Source of the DNA: Nafulsella turpanensis ZLM-10
Lineage (GTDB): Bacteria > Bacteroidota > Bacteroidia > Cytophagales > Cyclobacteriaceae
Direction of reading: 5' to 3'
Length of the DNA stretch: 64,000 nucleotides
Assembly (NCBI RefSeq): GCF_000346615.1
Contig: NZ_ANNU01000036.1
Span: 33,672-97,671 of the forward strand
Shown here: positions 1-8,924 of the stretch, in pieces
How positions within the stretch are numbered: the first letter of the stretch is position 1
Layout: each line of letters begins with the position of its first letter
Translations under genes and position numbers: made by a program
The notes under the pieces: generated by a model
What the model was told of the DNA's origin: nothing
The model's input: the letters and a program-made list of their open reading frames with translations, nothing else
The model's database searches: none

Positions 1-1
1 T

Positions 2-625
2 GCAGGCGTTTCGGCCAATGAGGCCGCCCTGGAGCTCTTCGTGCGGGAACCCCTGGAGCCTGAGGAGCTGTTAGCACAGCTTAACCTGAATCTCCCAAAT
101 GATATCCGAGCCATGGGTATTGAAGCGGTAGACAGGCATTTCAATATCATTCAACACCCGAAGGTAAAGGAGTATACCTATCTCTTCAGTTATGGAGAAA
201 AGAACCACCCATTCTGTGCCCCTTTTATGGTATACATGCGCGAACCGCTGGACATTCCGCTGATGAAGAAAGGAGCAAAGCTTTTTGAGGGCACCCACAA
301 TTTTAAGCGCTATTGCATAAAACCAGGGGAAAACACTGTTTTTGAGCGGGAGATTCTTCATAGCGTAATTCGTGAAAATGACCTCCACACCGCCAGCTTC
401 TTTCCCAAAGAAAGCTTTGTTTACTATGTCCACGGAAAGGGGTTTCTGCGCCACCAGGTTCGCCTGATGATGGGCGCTCTTTTTGCACTGGGAAAAGGAA
501 ACCTCAGCTTAGCCGAGATAGAGGGATCGCTCAAAGGTAAGGAAGACGGCCCGATTGCCTTTATGGCTCCCCAAACCGGGCTGACGTTAAATAAAATGAG
601 TTTTGAAGATGGTGCAGAATCATGA
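2..625 (+). CDS. truA: tRNA pseudouridine(38-40) synthase TruA, 5'-truncated by window edge
   Basis: TruA converts uridines 38-40 of the tRNA anticodon arm to pseudouridine. The reading frame is open from base 2, so the gene starts outside the window. Its first visible residues, AGVSA, match the segment right after the catalytic Asp of the family motif GRTDAGV, so that Asp should lie just before base 1. A GTG at 41 is inside the gene and is not the start. The C-terminal hallmark FLRHQVRLMMGAL and the closing TGLTL segment are present, so the visible 207 residues are the 3' part of an intact gene. Identification is firm. The missing N-terminus cannot be judged. Confidence 0.93.
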   Translation, partial: AGVSANEAALELFVREPLEPEELLAQLNLNLPNDIRAMGIEAVDRHFNIIQHPKVKEYTYLFSYGEKNHPFCAPFMVYMREPLDIPLMKKGAKLFEGTHNFKRYCIKPGENTVFEREILHSVIRENDLHTASFFPKESFVYYVHGKGFLRHQVRLMMGALFALGKGNLSLAEIEGSLKGKEDGPIAFMAPQTGLTLNKMSFEDGAES

Positions 626-970
626 TTAGAATTGTTTCTACCTTCGACTCTAGCTTTTCAATTATGCTAAAGATTTTACATACAACGATTTCCCTTTTCA
701 AACAGTAGCCACAGGAGGCTTAGATGGGTAATTCCCGGCAAATTCTATCTGGCTCTCCGAAGTACCCGATACCCCTGTTCCTTCTCCGGCCCTTTAGGCT
801 CCTTTACTACTGCCGTACAAAACATTTTGCCCGAACATCCCTTATTTAAGAGGTACATTGCTACTGTTAGCCTGAACGGCAGACCCAGTAAGTGGAAGTG
901 TGTTTCCATTCCCCTGGCCGCTTTTCACCTTTCATGCAAAACCTGTTGCCTAATTTCCTATCTTTAAACC
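626..970. other. Intergenic region between truA and the SLC12 gene
   Basis: About 345 bases without a credible gene on either strand. I see no strong hairpin, tRNA or clear Bacteroidota promoter. The TATCTTTA just before the next ATG resembles a -7 element but lies only four bases from the start codon and has no partner at the expected spacing. Confidence 0.5.
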
Positions 971-3196
971 ATGGCTACTCAATCAGATAGTAAAAGACTT
1001 AGTACAGCACCCGTTTTCCTAACCGCCATTTCCACCATTCTTGGCGCCATTATGTTCCTGCGCTTTGGTTATGCAGTAGGTCATGTGGGTTTCGTTGGTA
1101 CGCTTGCCATTGTTCTTATCGGGCACCTGGTAACCATTCCTACTGCAATGGCCATTGCCGAAATTGCTACCAATCAAAAAGTAGAAGGCGGTGGAGAATA
1201 TTATATCATTTCCCGCTCATTCGGCCTGAATATTGGCGCCTCTATCGGTATTGCCCTCTATTTCTCTCAGGCCATAAGTGTAGCCTTTTATATCATTGCC
1301 TTCTCCCAGGCCTTTGAGCCTGTTTTTGATTTTATTCTTAAAGAGTATGGAATACTGGTGTACGATTATCGCATCGTAAGTATACCGGCCACCCTCCTGC
1401 TCATTTTAATTGTTACCACAAAAGGAGCCGATCTGGGCCTGAAGGTGTTATATATCGTCGTGGCTATCCTTTTCCTTTCCCTCATTCTCTTCTTTGCCGG
1501 CAGCACAGATTTTGCAGGTTCCACAGAAAGCTTTGAACTGGGCAAGACCGTTGCGCAGCCCGATAACTTCTTTTACGTTTTTGCCATTTGCTTCCCTGCT
1601 TTTACGGGTATGACAGCCGGTGTTGGCCTTTCCGGCGACCTGAAAGATCCTAAAAAATCCATTCCACTAGGGACCCTTGGCGCCACTATCGCAGGAATGT
1701 TTATTTATTTCTTTATTGTATATAAACTTTACATTTCAGCCAGCGCCGAAGATTTGGCCAACGACCAGCTCATTATGAGCGAGATTGCCCTTTGGGGTCC
1801 TATCATTCCTATTGGTCTGGCAGCGGCAACTATTTCTTCTGCTCTTGGCTCCATTCTCGTGGCCCCGCGAACGTTACAGGCACTTGCCGGCGATAAAATA
1901 TTTCCTGCCGATGGCTTTAACAGCTGGTTATCAAAAGGAAAAGGCAGTAACAATGAACCATTTAATGCCACCCTCATCACCTCTGTTATTGCGCTTCTCT
2001 TTGTTAGTATTGGCGATGTTAACTTTGTGGCGGAGATTATTTCCATGTTTTTTATGGTTACTTATGGAGCCATTTGTATGATTTCCTTTCTGGAACATTT
2101 TGCCGCCGATCCTTCCTACAGGCCTTCCTTTAAATCAAAATGGTACCTCTCTCTTATGGGAGCTGTTCTTTGTATATGGCTGATGTTTAAGATGAACCCA
2201 ACTTATGCCATTATCTCTATCTTCTTCATGGTCCTGATCTTTATTGGCCTTACCCGCACCCGGGAAGATAAAAAAGGAATGTCGGTTATTTTCCAGGGAG
2301 TTATTTTTCAGCTAAGCCGGCAAATGCAGGTTTTCCTTCAGAAAGCAGATAAAGATACGGACCGTGGGCACTGGCGGCCATCGGTTATTTGTATTTCAGG
2401 CAGCACATTCAACAGTTTTGCGGCCTTTGATCTGCTCCGCTGGATTTCCTATAAATATGGTTTTGGCACCTACATTCACCGAATAGACGGCTACCTCTCT
2501 ACAGAAACTCATATGGAGTCAAAAGAAGCCATGAACCGCCTTATCCAGATTTCGGAATATTCAAAAAGTAACGTCTATCTTGATACCCTTATCAGCCCCT
2601 CCTACACCTCTGCCATTGCCCAGGTTATTCAGTTGCCAGGGGTTTCCGGAAAAGAAAACAACATGATCCTGTTTGAGTACTCCAAGCATAAGCCGGAAGG
2701 CCTGCAGGACATCGTCGATAATTTTCAGCTTGTTAAATCGACGGATTTCGACATCTGCATCCTGGCCAGCTCCGACCGTAAATTTGGCATTAAAAAGGAA
2801 ATCAATATCTGGATAACCTCAAAGGATTATGCCAATGCCAACCTCATGATCCTGATGGCTTATATTATTCTCGGGCATCCTGAGTGGAAAAAGGGTAGCA
2901 TCAAGATTTTTGTGATATCATCAGAAGAGGAAATTGAGACTCAGCGCGAAAAGCTTTTATCGATGATCAATTCAGGCAGACTGCCGATTTCCCGCAGCAA
3001 TATTCAGTTTATCCTGCAGGAAATAGATAAAGACCCCCGTTCCATCATCAATAAAGAATCGAAAGATGCTGACCTTACCATTATTGGCTTCCGTGAAGAA
3101 CTGATCCGGCACAAAGAGACAGACGTATTCGATGGCTACGATGGTGTTGGCGATGTCCTGTTCATGAATACCAGTAAGGAAAAAATGATTGTTTAG
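971..3196 (+). CDS. SLC12-type cation-chloride cotransporter (APC superfamily)
   Basis: A 741-residue integral membrane protein. The first ~430 residues hold about twelve hydrophobic helices, starting with the TM1 segment TILGAIMFLRFGYAVG, which is typical of the SLC12 branch of the APC superfamily (Na-K-Cl and K-Cl cotransporters). Residues ~450-741 form a soluble domain like the cytoplasmic C-terminal domain of that family, with RPSVICISG near its start and DADLTIIGF near its end. Expected role: electroneutral ion symport across the inner membrane. Ion specificity cannot be read from the sequence; an amino-acid permease is the main alternative. It stands alone and runs toward the OmpA gene on the other strand. 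Confidence 0.85.
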   Translation: MATQSDSKRLSTAPVFLTAISTILGAIMFLRFGYAVGHVGFVGTLAIVLIGHLVTIPTAMAIAEIATNQKVEGGGEYYIISRSFGLNIGASIGIALYFSQAISVAFYIIAFSQAFEPVFDFILKEYGILVYDYRIVSIPATLLLILIVTTKGADLGLKVLYIVVAILFLSLILFFAGSTDFAGSTESFELGKTVAQPDNFFYVFAICFPAFTGMTAGVGLSGDLKDPKKSIPLGTLGATIAGMFIYFFIVYKLYISASAEDLANDQLIMSEIALWGPIIPIGLAAATISSALGSILVAPRTLQALAGDKIFPADGFNSWLSKGKGSNNEPFNATLITSVIALLFVSIGDVNFVAEIISMFFMVTYGAICMISFLEHFAADPSYRPSFKSKWYLSLMGAVLCIWLMFKMNPTYAIISIFFMVLIFIGLTRTREDKKGMSVIFQGVIFQLSRQMQVFLQKADKDTDRGHWRPSVICISGSTFNSFAAFDLLRWISYKYGFGTYIHRIDGYLSTETHMESKEAMNRLIQISEYSKSNVYLDTLISPSYTSAIAQVIQLPGVSGKENNMILFEYSKHKPEGLQDIVDNFQLVKSTDFDICILASSDRKFGIKKEINIWITSKDYANANLMILMAYIILGHPEWKKGSIKIFVISSEEEIETQREKLLSMINSGRLPISRSNIQFILQEIDKDPRSIINKESKDADLTIIGFREELIRHKETDVFDGYDGVGDVLFMNTSKEKMIV

Positions 3197-3261
3197 GGAA
3201 CATCATAATGTGGGAAAACTATCCTGCATGCTGCCCTGAAAAATGAATGAATCAGCTCCTG

Positions 3262-3303
3262 AAAAAAATATTGCCCCTGGTCGGGCTTTATTCTTCCAGG
3301 GGC
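3262..3303 (-). terminator. Hairpin terminator of the OmpA/PD40 gene
   Basis: A perfect 8-bp stem (3273-3280 with 3296-3303, GCCCCTGG/CCAGGGGC) lies just past the stop codon of the minus-strand OmpA gene. On the minus strand it is followed, after a short gap, by a run of seven T. There is no T-run on the plus side, so it is best assigned to the minus-strand transcript. Confidence 0.75.
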
Positions 3304-3309
3304 GATGCT

Positions 3310-4881
3310 TTACTCTAAGTCAGCTGAATTCCGGAGAATGGTAAACTCTACCCGCCGGTTAACCTGCCGGCTTTCATCACTGTCGTTCACTACTTCGGGT
3401 TTACTTTCGCCATAGCCTTTCGCTGTTATCCGCTCTCCCTCAATCCATTTTCCCATTAAATAAGAGCGAACGGCTTCTGCCCTGCCCTGCGAGAGCCTCG
3501 CATTATACTCCTCGCTCCCCTTATCATCCGTGTGGCCGCCAATCTCAATGGAAAGGCCTTCATTTTGTTCCATTAGCTCAGCCACCTTATCCAGCTCCGG
3601 AAAAGACTCGGGCCTGAGGGTTGTTTTATCGAAGTCAAAGAAAATGTTATTGAGTCTGACAGACAGGCCCACCTCAAGCTTTTTAAGGAAAATAGTCCGG
3701 TATACACTCAGGTCAATGGTGGTAGGTTCCACCAGGAAACTATCGATGCCGGCAAGATAACCCTCGGCATTTACCTGCAGCTGATAAGCACCGGGGCCAG
3801 GCAGTTCCGTCGAAAAGTAAGCATCCTCTGCTGCACTCTCCACTCTTTCGATCACCTCCTCTTTTTGAACCACACGAATGGCTGCCCCCGGAATCTCCTC
3901 TCCTGTTTTCTCATTCAATATACGTCCGGCCAGGCTGATTTTCACTTTCTTCTCTGGAATTCTCTGCAGAGTGAACAGGTCCAGGTGGCCACCATCGGCC
4001 GACATATAGGCACGGGTAGTAAAAACAAGCGTATCGGCATTGCCCACGGCATAATAGGCGTCAAAACCGCCGGTATTAACCGGTGCACCTATGTTTTGTG
4101 GATCCGACCATTGCTGCCAGCTGTTATCCTTTCGAATTGTTTTATAGATATCCATGCCGCCAAAGCCGCCGGGGCGGTTACTGGCAAAGAAAAGGGTTCG
4201 GTTATCTGGGGCCAGGTAAGGACCAAATTCATCCTGCCGTGAATTCAGGGCTGTAATTAACTCAGGGCGACTCCAGTTTCCATTTCCCTCCGGGAAGCTA
4301 ACATAGAGGTCGCTGTAGGCTGCGGCTTCCGTTTCGCTGAAATAAAGCAGCAGGGCTGAAGCATCAAGTGCCAGAAAAGCGCCGTTGAAACGCCCTTTAC
4401 ACATTTTTTCAAAGCCATCGATACGAAGCTCTTCCGGCTTCTGCCACTGTCCGTTGCTTTTTCTACAAAGAGAAAAGCCTAAGGCATCCTTCCGGTTCCC
4501 TCCGCGCACGAGTAGCGTCTGCCCATCGGGAGATACACTCAGCACCTGATTAAACTGGTTTTGGTTGAGCGGCTGCGGCATGTGTTGAGACGGCCCCCAT
4601 TGCCCTGTAGAATCCAGTTCGCTAAACCAGATATCCTGGCTGCCTTTGCCCCTCGTATTTTCGGGGTGATCATTAACCGTAAAATAAAGAGTTTTTCCAT
4701 CGGGCGACAACACAGGAGCAGAGTCATGATACTGTGTATTTACTTTCCTGCTCAGGCTTACCAGCTCAAATTTTTCTTTTCTCTCTTCCGCTGTATCACC
4801 GATGGTTTGGGCGCTTAACAGCCCCGCATGGATACTAAAAATACCAGCGCAAATGATTCTTAAACCTACTCCTGTTTTCAT
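3310..4881 (-). CDS. OmpA-family outer-membrane protein with PD40 repeats
   Basis: A 523-residue secreted protein. Residues 1-24 are a signal peptide ending at LLSAQ. Residues ~45-310 contain several PD40/WD40-like beta-propeller repeats (SPDGKTLYFT, SPDGQTLLVR, APDNRTLFFASN). A carboxypeptidase-regulatory-like beta domain follows (~315-400), then a C-terminal OmpA peptidoglycan-binding domain (~410-520) with FDFDKTTLRPES, GGHTDDKGS and NRRVEFTI. This architecture is very common in Bacteroidota envelope proteins and tethers the outer membrane to peptidoglycan. The propeller may bind a partner, since relatives such as PorE belong to the type IX secretion machinery. The specific role is unknown. 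Confidence 0.9.
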   Translation of the reverse strand: MKTGVGLRIICAGIFSIHAGLLSAQTIGDTAEERKEKFELVSLSRKVNTQYHDSAPVLSPDGKTLYFTVNDHPENTRGKGSQDIWFSELDSTGQWGPSQHMPQPLNQNQFNQVLSVSPDGQTLLVRGGNRKDALGFSLCRKSNGQWQKPEELRIDGFEKMCKGRFNGAFLALDASALLLYFSETEAAAYSDLYVSFPEGNGNWSRPELITALNSRQDEFGPYLAPDNRTLFFASNRPGGFGGMDIYKTIRKDNSWQQWSDPQNIGAPVNTGGFDAYYAVGNADTLVFTTRAYMSADGGHLDLFTLQRIPEKKVKISLAGRILNEKTGEEIPGAAIRVVQKEEVIERVESAAEDAYFSTELPGPGAYQLQVNAEGYLAGIDSFLVEPTTIDLSVYRTIFLKKLEVGLSVRLNNIFFDFDKTTLRPESFPELDKVAELMEQNEGLSIEIGGHTDDKGSEEYNARLSQGRAEAVRSYLMGKWIEGERITAKGYGESKPEVVNDSDESRQVNRRVEFTILRNSADLE

Positions 4882-5231
4882 CTATACACCTTTTCGCATC
4901 AAATAAATGTAAATGTAGGAAGTGAGGTGGTCGCTTGCTGCCGATTTTGTTCTTAAAGCTTACCCGAGAGCCAGAATGGTAAAAACGATTAATCACTGCC
5001 TTATTTTTGCCCTGTTCATACATTGACGGCATTTAAATGAGTCAACCGTAACTGCAACACTGCACGAAAAAATACAATCAAGGAAGAATCTTACCTTTCC
5101 CATTCTTTTTAGCTTCATCATCTTTCTTCATTCACCCTACTTGGTACAGGAGAAAAGGAAGGAATTTTTGTTTATTTACAATGGCATTTTTTATCTTACT
5201 TTCTCTGTCCTACTCCTAAAAAAATTTCTAC
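4882..5231. other. Divergent intergenic region
   Basis: 350 bases between the divergent OmpA/PD40 and lipoprotein genes. It should carry both promoters, but I found no convincing TAnnTTTG element at the right spacing. No RNA gene or repeat was recognised. Confidence 0.5.
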
Positions 5232-5747
5232 ATGAAAAGCCTTTTTACCTCTTGCATCATCCTCCTCATTCTTACCAGCTGCAGTAGTGAGAAAAATGAG
5301 GTAGTATATACCCTTCCGGAAAATGCCATGGAAAAGCTCGCGGGTAAAGAATCGAAAACCTGGAAGCTGGCAAAGCGCACCAATGGTGGGGTTCGGGTTA
5401 ATATGGGAGACTGCACCCTTGCCTACCGGCAAACATTTAGCACCAATCAGGAGGTGAGTGATAATAATAGCCAAAACAATAACTGCGGCCCATCTATAAC
5501 AGGAAAATGGAATTTTAGTGTAGGACGCAATGGGCAGGCTTACCTTGCCATTTCCAGCGATATTATTCCCACTTTATTTCAAGTAAAAGAGGGGAGCAAT
5601 ACCAAGTATTTTAAAATAACAGCTCTAAGCGACAGCTTGCTCATCTACCATTTTCCGCACCAGCTATTCAGCAATAAAACCACTATCATTGAAGATGTGC
5701 TTATTCCTGAGGATGCACCAGATGGAGGCAGGAACTTCCATTGGTAA
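5232..5747 (+). CDS. Uncharacterised lipoprotein (lipocalin-like family)
   Basis: A 171-residue protein with a clear lipoprotein signal: short basic start, hydrophobic core and lipobox LTSC with Cys17 as the lipidated residue. The mature part begins with a Trp-containing segment (KTWKLAKRTNGG) followed by beta-strand-like stretches and two cysteines around residues 60-90 that could pair. This resembles small lipocalin-like lipoproteins of Bacteroidota, but I cannot name the family with certainty. It probably sits on the outer membrane. Function is unknown. Confidence 0.7.
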   Translation: MKSLFTSCIILLILTSCSSEKNEVVYTLPENAMEKLAGKESKTWKLAKRTNGGVRVNMGDCTLAYRQTFSTNQEVSDNNSQNNNCGPSITGKWNFSVGRNGQAYLAISSDIIPTLFQVKEGSNTKYFKITALSDSLLIYHFPHQLFSNKTTIIEDVLIPEDAPDGGRNFHW

Positions 5748-5830
5748 GCTTTTTCCTGTACCTTCGCATTCTGTTTAATGCTCCTGCCAGCTAACATTAA
5801 ACTGGTGCGGCTGTTTTGCCTGGTGAAAAT

Positions 5831-7048
5831 ATGCTAACAAGTAATCCGGAAGGGGCGGCTATTCGATTGGAAAACAGCTATGGCCGTATTCTGTTCTTCA
5901 TTGTTTTTTCACAGTTTGCCTGTACCTCTCTCTGGTTTGCAGGCAATGCTATTATGCAGGACCTTGTTCGGGATTTACATCTTCCGGCAGCCGCCCTGGG
6001 CCATATTACCTCCGCTGTACAGTTTGGGTTTATTGTTGGTACCCTTTCTTTTGCCTTACTGGCTATTGCCGACCGCTTTTCTCCCTCCAAAGTATTCTTC
6101 GTCTCTGCCCTTGCTGCGGCTTTACTGAATGCTGGTTTACTTTTGGGAAAGCAAAACCTCCTTTCCCTGCTTTTTTTCCGCTTCGGAACCGGCTTCTTTC
6201 TGGCTGGTATTTACCCAATAGGAATGAAGATAGCTGCCGACTATCATGAAAGAGGCCTGGGAAAAGCCCTTGGCTACCTGGTGGGGGCACTGGTACTTGG
6301 CACTGCCTTTCCCCATCTCTTAAAAGCGGCCACTCAAGGCCTTCCATGGCTGTATGTCATCTCCCTTACCTCCCTTTTTGCCATCGCCGGAGGTTTCATT
6401 ATCCTAATGTTGGTACCTGATGGCCCATTTAGAAAAAAGGGAGGTACCATTAAGCTGAAGGCCTTTCCTCAAACCTTCCGCAACAAAGCATTTCGAGCGG
6501 CTGCTTTTGGCTATTTCGGCCATATGTGGGAGTTGTATGCTTTCTGGGCTTACCTTCCACTTATACTGGCTACTTATGTACAGTTACACCCGGAGCATCA
6601 TTTTCCTGTATCCTTCCTTTCATTCCTGCTCATTGGCATCGGGGGGCTTTCATGCATTATCGGTGGCTTTCTTTCCCAGCTGTTGGGCAGCAAAAAGGTG
6701 GCCTTTTGGGCTTTACTAGCCTCGGGCCTCTGTTGCTTATTTTCACCTCTTGCTTTCTTTTTGCCTGTTGCATTCTTTCTGGCCTTTCTTTTTTTCTGGG
6801 GGATGGTGGTAACGGCAGATTCGCCGCAGTTCTCCACCCTTGTAGCTCAGCATGCTCCGCCGGAATTTAAAGGGACTGCCCTTACGGCTGTTAACTGTAT
6901 TGGCTTTTCCATTACCATTGTGAGTATACAGCTGATTGGTTTACTGCTAAAATACTTCCCGCCTACGCTGGCATACACCACGCTGAGTGTGGGGCCGTTG
7001 CTCGGAGTTTATGCTTTGGTTTTGAGCGCAGGATTCAGAAAGAGGTAA
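5831..7048 (+). CDS. MFS transporter
   Basis: A 405-residue major facilitator superfamily protein with about twelve hydrophobic helices. The loop after TM2 (LLAIADRFSPSKVF) is a degenerate form of the MFS signature, with the conserved Asp-Arg. The open frame begins at a TTG at 5816; I chose ATG 5831 because it is a standard start and leaves the helices intact. It lies between a lipoprotein and a decarboxylase on the same strand, with gaps of 83 and 245 bases. Substrate is unknown. A link to the decarboxylase product, such as amine export, is possible but only a guess. Confidence 0.85.
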   Translation: MLTSNPEGAAIRLENSYGRILFFIVFSQFACTSLWFAGNAIMQDLVRDLHLPAAALGHITSAVQFGFIVGTLSFALLAIADRFSPSKVFFVSALAAALLNAGLLLGKQNLLSLLFFRFGTGFFLAGIYPIGMKIAADYHERGLGKALGYLVGALVLGTAFPHLLKAATQGLPWLYVISLTSLFAIAGGFIILMLVPDGPFRKKGGTIKLKAFPQTFRNKAFRAAAFGYFGHMWELYAFWAYLPLILATYVQLHPEHHFPVSFLSFLLIGIGGLSCIIGGFLSQLLGSKKVAFWALLASGLCCLFSPLAFFLPVAFFLAFLFFWGMVVTADSPQFSTLVAQHAPPEFKGTALTAVNCIGFSITIVSIQLIGLLLKYFPPTLAYTTLSVGPLLGVYALVLSAGFRKR

Positions 7049-7238
7049 GAGCAGTAGGTTTAACCCTTTTCCCTGATAATGCGAATTTGCATGCTTACTA
7101 CAGAATGAAAATTGATAAAAGCAAAGAGTATTCCTTTTCTTAGCAGAAGGTCTTTTATTAAGCCGGGCAGGGGAAAAACTTTTATTTGAATCACAAAATA
7201 AGGTATCCGCATTTTAATGGGAAGGTAAAAAAGGAAGC

Positions 7239-7268
7239 TTGTTTTGCGGAGCATTTCCCCTAACTTAG
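7239..7268 (+). promoter_or_regulatory. Candidate Bacteroidota-type promoter of the decarboxylase gene
   Basis: TTG (7239-7241) and TAACTTAG (7261-7268) are separated by 19 bases, close to the Bacteroidota primary-sigma pattern TTTG-N19-TAnnTTTG with one deviation in the -7 box. Transcription would begin about 20 bases before ATG 7294. Based on pattern and spacing only. Confidence 0.35.
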
Positions 7269-7293
7269 AGCCCTACCCAAATCAGATGAACGC

Positions 7294-8715
7294 ATGAATT
7301 TCGACCTGAACGTAAGCGAGAGGAAGGAGATATGGAATTTCCTGCTGGAAGAACTGGAAAACTACTATGCCCATACCCATGAAAGGCAGGTAGCCCCGGA
7401 ATTAAATACCCAAGGTATCCGGAAACATGCACAAAAATATTCTTTTGAGCAGGTGGTGCCATCCATTCAGGCACTACAGCATGTGCTGGAAGGTTTGGAG
7501 CAATATGCTGTTCACACTCCCCATCCCAGCTATTTCGGACTGTTTAACCCCAGGGCTAATTTTCCTTCTATCCTGGCCGATTTGATCAGCGCTACCTATA
7601 ATCCTCAAATGGCCGCCTGGAGCCATTCTCCTTTTGCTGCCGAGGTGGAAACTTACCTCCTGCAGGAATTTGGCAGGCGCTTTGGCTTTCCTCAGGACTC
7701 GATCGACGGCGTATTTACCAGCGGGGGAGCCGAAGCCAACCTTACGGCCCTTATTTCTGCACTGAACCAGCAATTCCCCGACTATGCACAAACGGGATTA
7801 AGGGGCCTGGCAGGTCAGCCTCTGTTGTATTGCACCACCGAAACCCATCACTCCATTGTAAAAGCTGCCCGCACCACCGGGTTGGGAATGGCGGCTGTAC
7901 GTTCCATCCCTGTAAATCAGCAGCAACAAATGCGGATGGATAAGTTAGAAGAACAGCTGATTAAAGATACCGCTGAAGGGCATCAGCCTTTCTTACTGGT
8001 TGTTACTGCCGGTGCTACCGGTACAGGAGCCATCGATGATTTACCCCGGGCAGCAAATCTTGCACGAAAATATAATCTTTGGCTGCATGTAGACGCCGCC
8101 TATGGGGGTGCAGCCGTTCTGGAGCCGGGACTTGCTCCTCTACTCTCAGGTATAGAAGCAGCCGATTCCATCACCTTCGATGCGCATAAATGGCTGTCTG
8201 TACCCATGGCCGCCGGCATGTTCCTGACCCGGCACCGGCACATCCTCGACCGTAGTTTCCGCACCCTGGCAGATTATATGCCCAAGGAAGCGGGTCAGCT
8301 GGAAATTGTGGATCCTTTTACCCACTCCCTACAATGGTCCCGCCGTTTTATAGGTTTAAAGGTGTACCTTTCCCTCCTTTTTTTTGGCTGGGAAGGCTAC
8401 AGCCAGGTAATCCGTCACCAAACCGAGATGGGTAACTTATTAAAAAAGCAGCTAAAAAACAGTGGCTGGAAGCTTTACAATTATACTGATTTTCCTATTG
8501 CCTGCTTTACCGACCCGGCTTATGAAAAGAATGCAGACTTTGCCGCAGAAATCAACCGGCAGGTAGTCCAGTCCGGAAAAGCCTGGATATCGATATACCA
8601 AACCGGAGAAGTACAAGCCCTCCGGGCCTGTATTACTAATTATGCCACCACAGAGAAAGAAGTCACCGACCTGGTGGAACTACTGAATCAATGCCGGAAG
8701 AATTGGCAGAAGTAA
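7294..8715 (+). CDS. Pyridoxal-phosphate-dependent group II decarboxylase
   Basis: A 473-residue fold-type I PLP enzyme of the group II decarboxylase family (aromatic-L-amino-acid, glutamate, histidine and diaminobutyrate decarboxylases). Visible landmarks are HPSYFGLFNP near residue 77, SGGAEANL at 143-150, the cofactor Asp in HVDAAYGG (D267), and the Schiff-base lysine in FDAHKW (K299). Length is normal for the family. It would decarboxylate an L-amino acid to an amine plus CO2 in the cytoplasm. Which amino acid cannot be told from sequence; the HPSYFGLF segment is typical of the aromatic/tyrosine-like branch. It appears to be a single-gene unit ended by the hairpin at 8871-8907. Confidence 0.88.
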   Translation: MNFDLNVSERKEIWNFLLEELENYYAHTHERQVAPELNTQGIRKHAQKYSFEQVVPSIQALQHVLEGLEQYAVHTPHPSYFGLFNPRANFPSILADLISATYNPQMAAWSHSPFAAEVETYLLQEFGRRFGFPQDSIDGVFTSGGAEANLTALISALNQQFPDYAQTGLRGLAGQPLLYCTTETHHSIVKAARTTGLGMAAVRSIPVNQQQQMRMDKLEEQLIKDTAEGHQPFLLVVTAGATGTGAIDDLPRAANLARKYNLWLHVDAAYGGAAVLEPGLAPLLSGIEAADSITFDAHKWLSVPMAAGMFLTRHRHILDRSFRTLADYMPKEAGQLEIVDPFTHSLQWSRRFIGLKVYLSLLFFGWEGYSQVIRHQTEMGNLLKKQLKNSGWKLYNYTDFPIACFTDPAYEKNADFAAEINRQVVQSGKAWISIYQTGEVQALRACITNYATTEKEVTDLVELLNQCRKNWQK

Positions 8716-8870
8716 TGAGTGTTGCTTATCAATTTATACTGCCTGCAACAGTTATGGGCTTTTCTGGAGTATCCTTTTCCTGCCGGCTTAGGTTTCCCTC
8801 TAAAAAGAACTGCGCTCCATCTGCCTCTAAATTTCCTTCCATGAAGAATTAAATGAGCTTCAACTTACTC

Positions 8871-8911
8871 CTCTCTGCACTTTTCCCAAAAATAAAAGTG
8901 CAGAGAGAGGT
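8871..8911. terminator. Bidirectional hairpin terminator between convergent genes
   Basis: A perfect 14-bp stem (8871-8884 with 8894-8907) with a 9-base loop lies between the ends of the decarboxylase (plus) and the Nramp-like gene (minus). The stem itself contains TTTT/AAAA, and TTTT follows downstream on the plus strand, so it can serve both directions. Confidence 0.85.
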
Positions 8912-8924
8912 TTTAGCAGCTCTT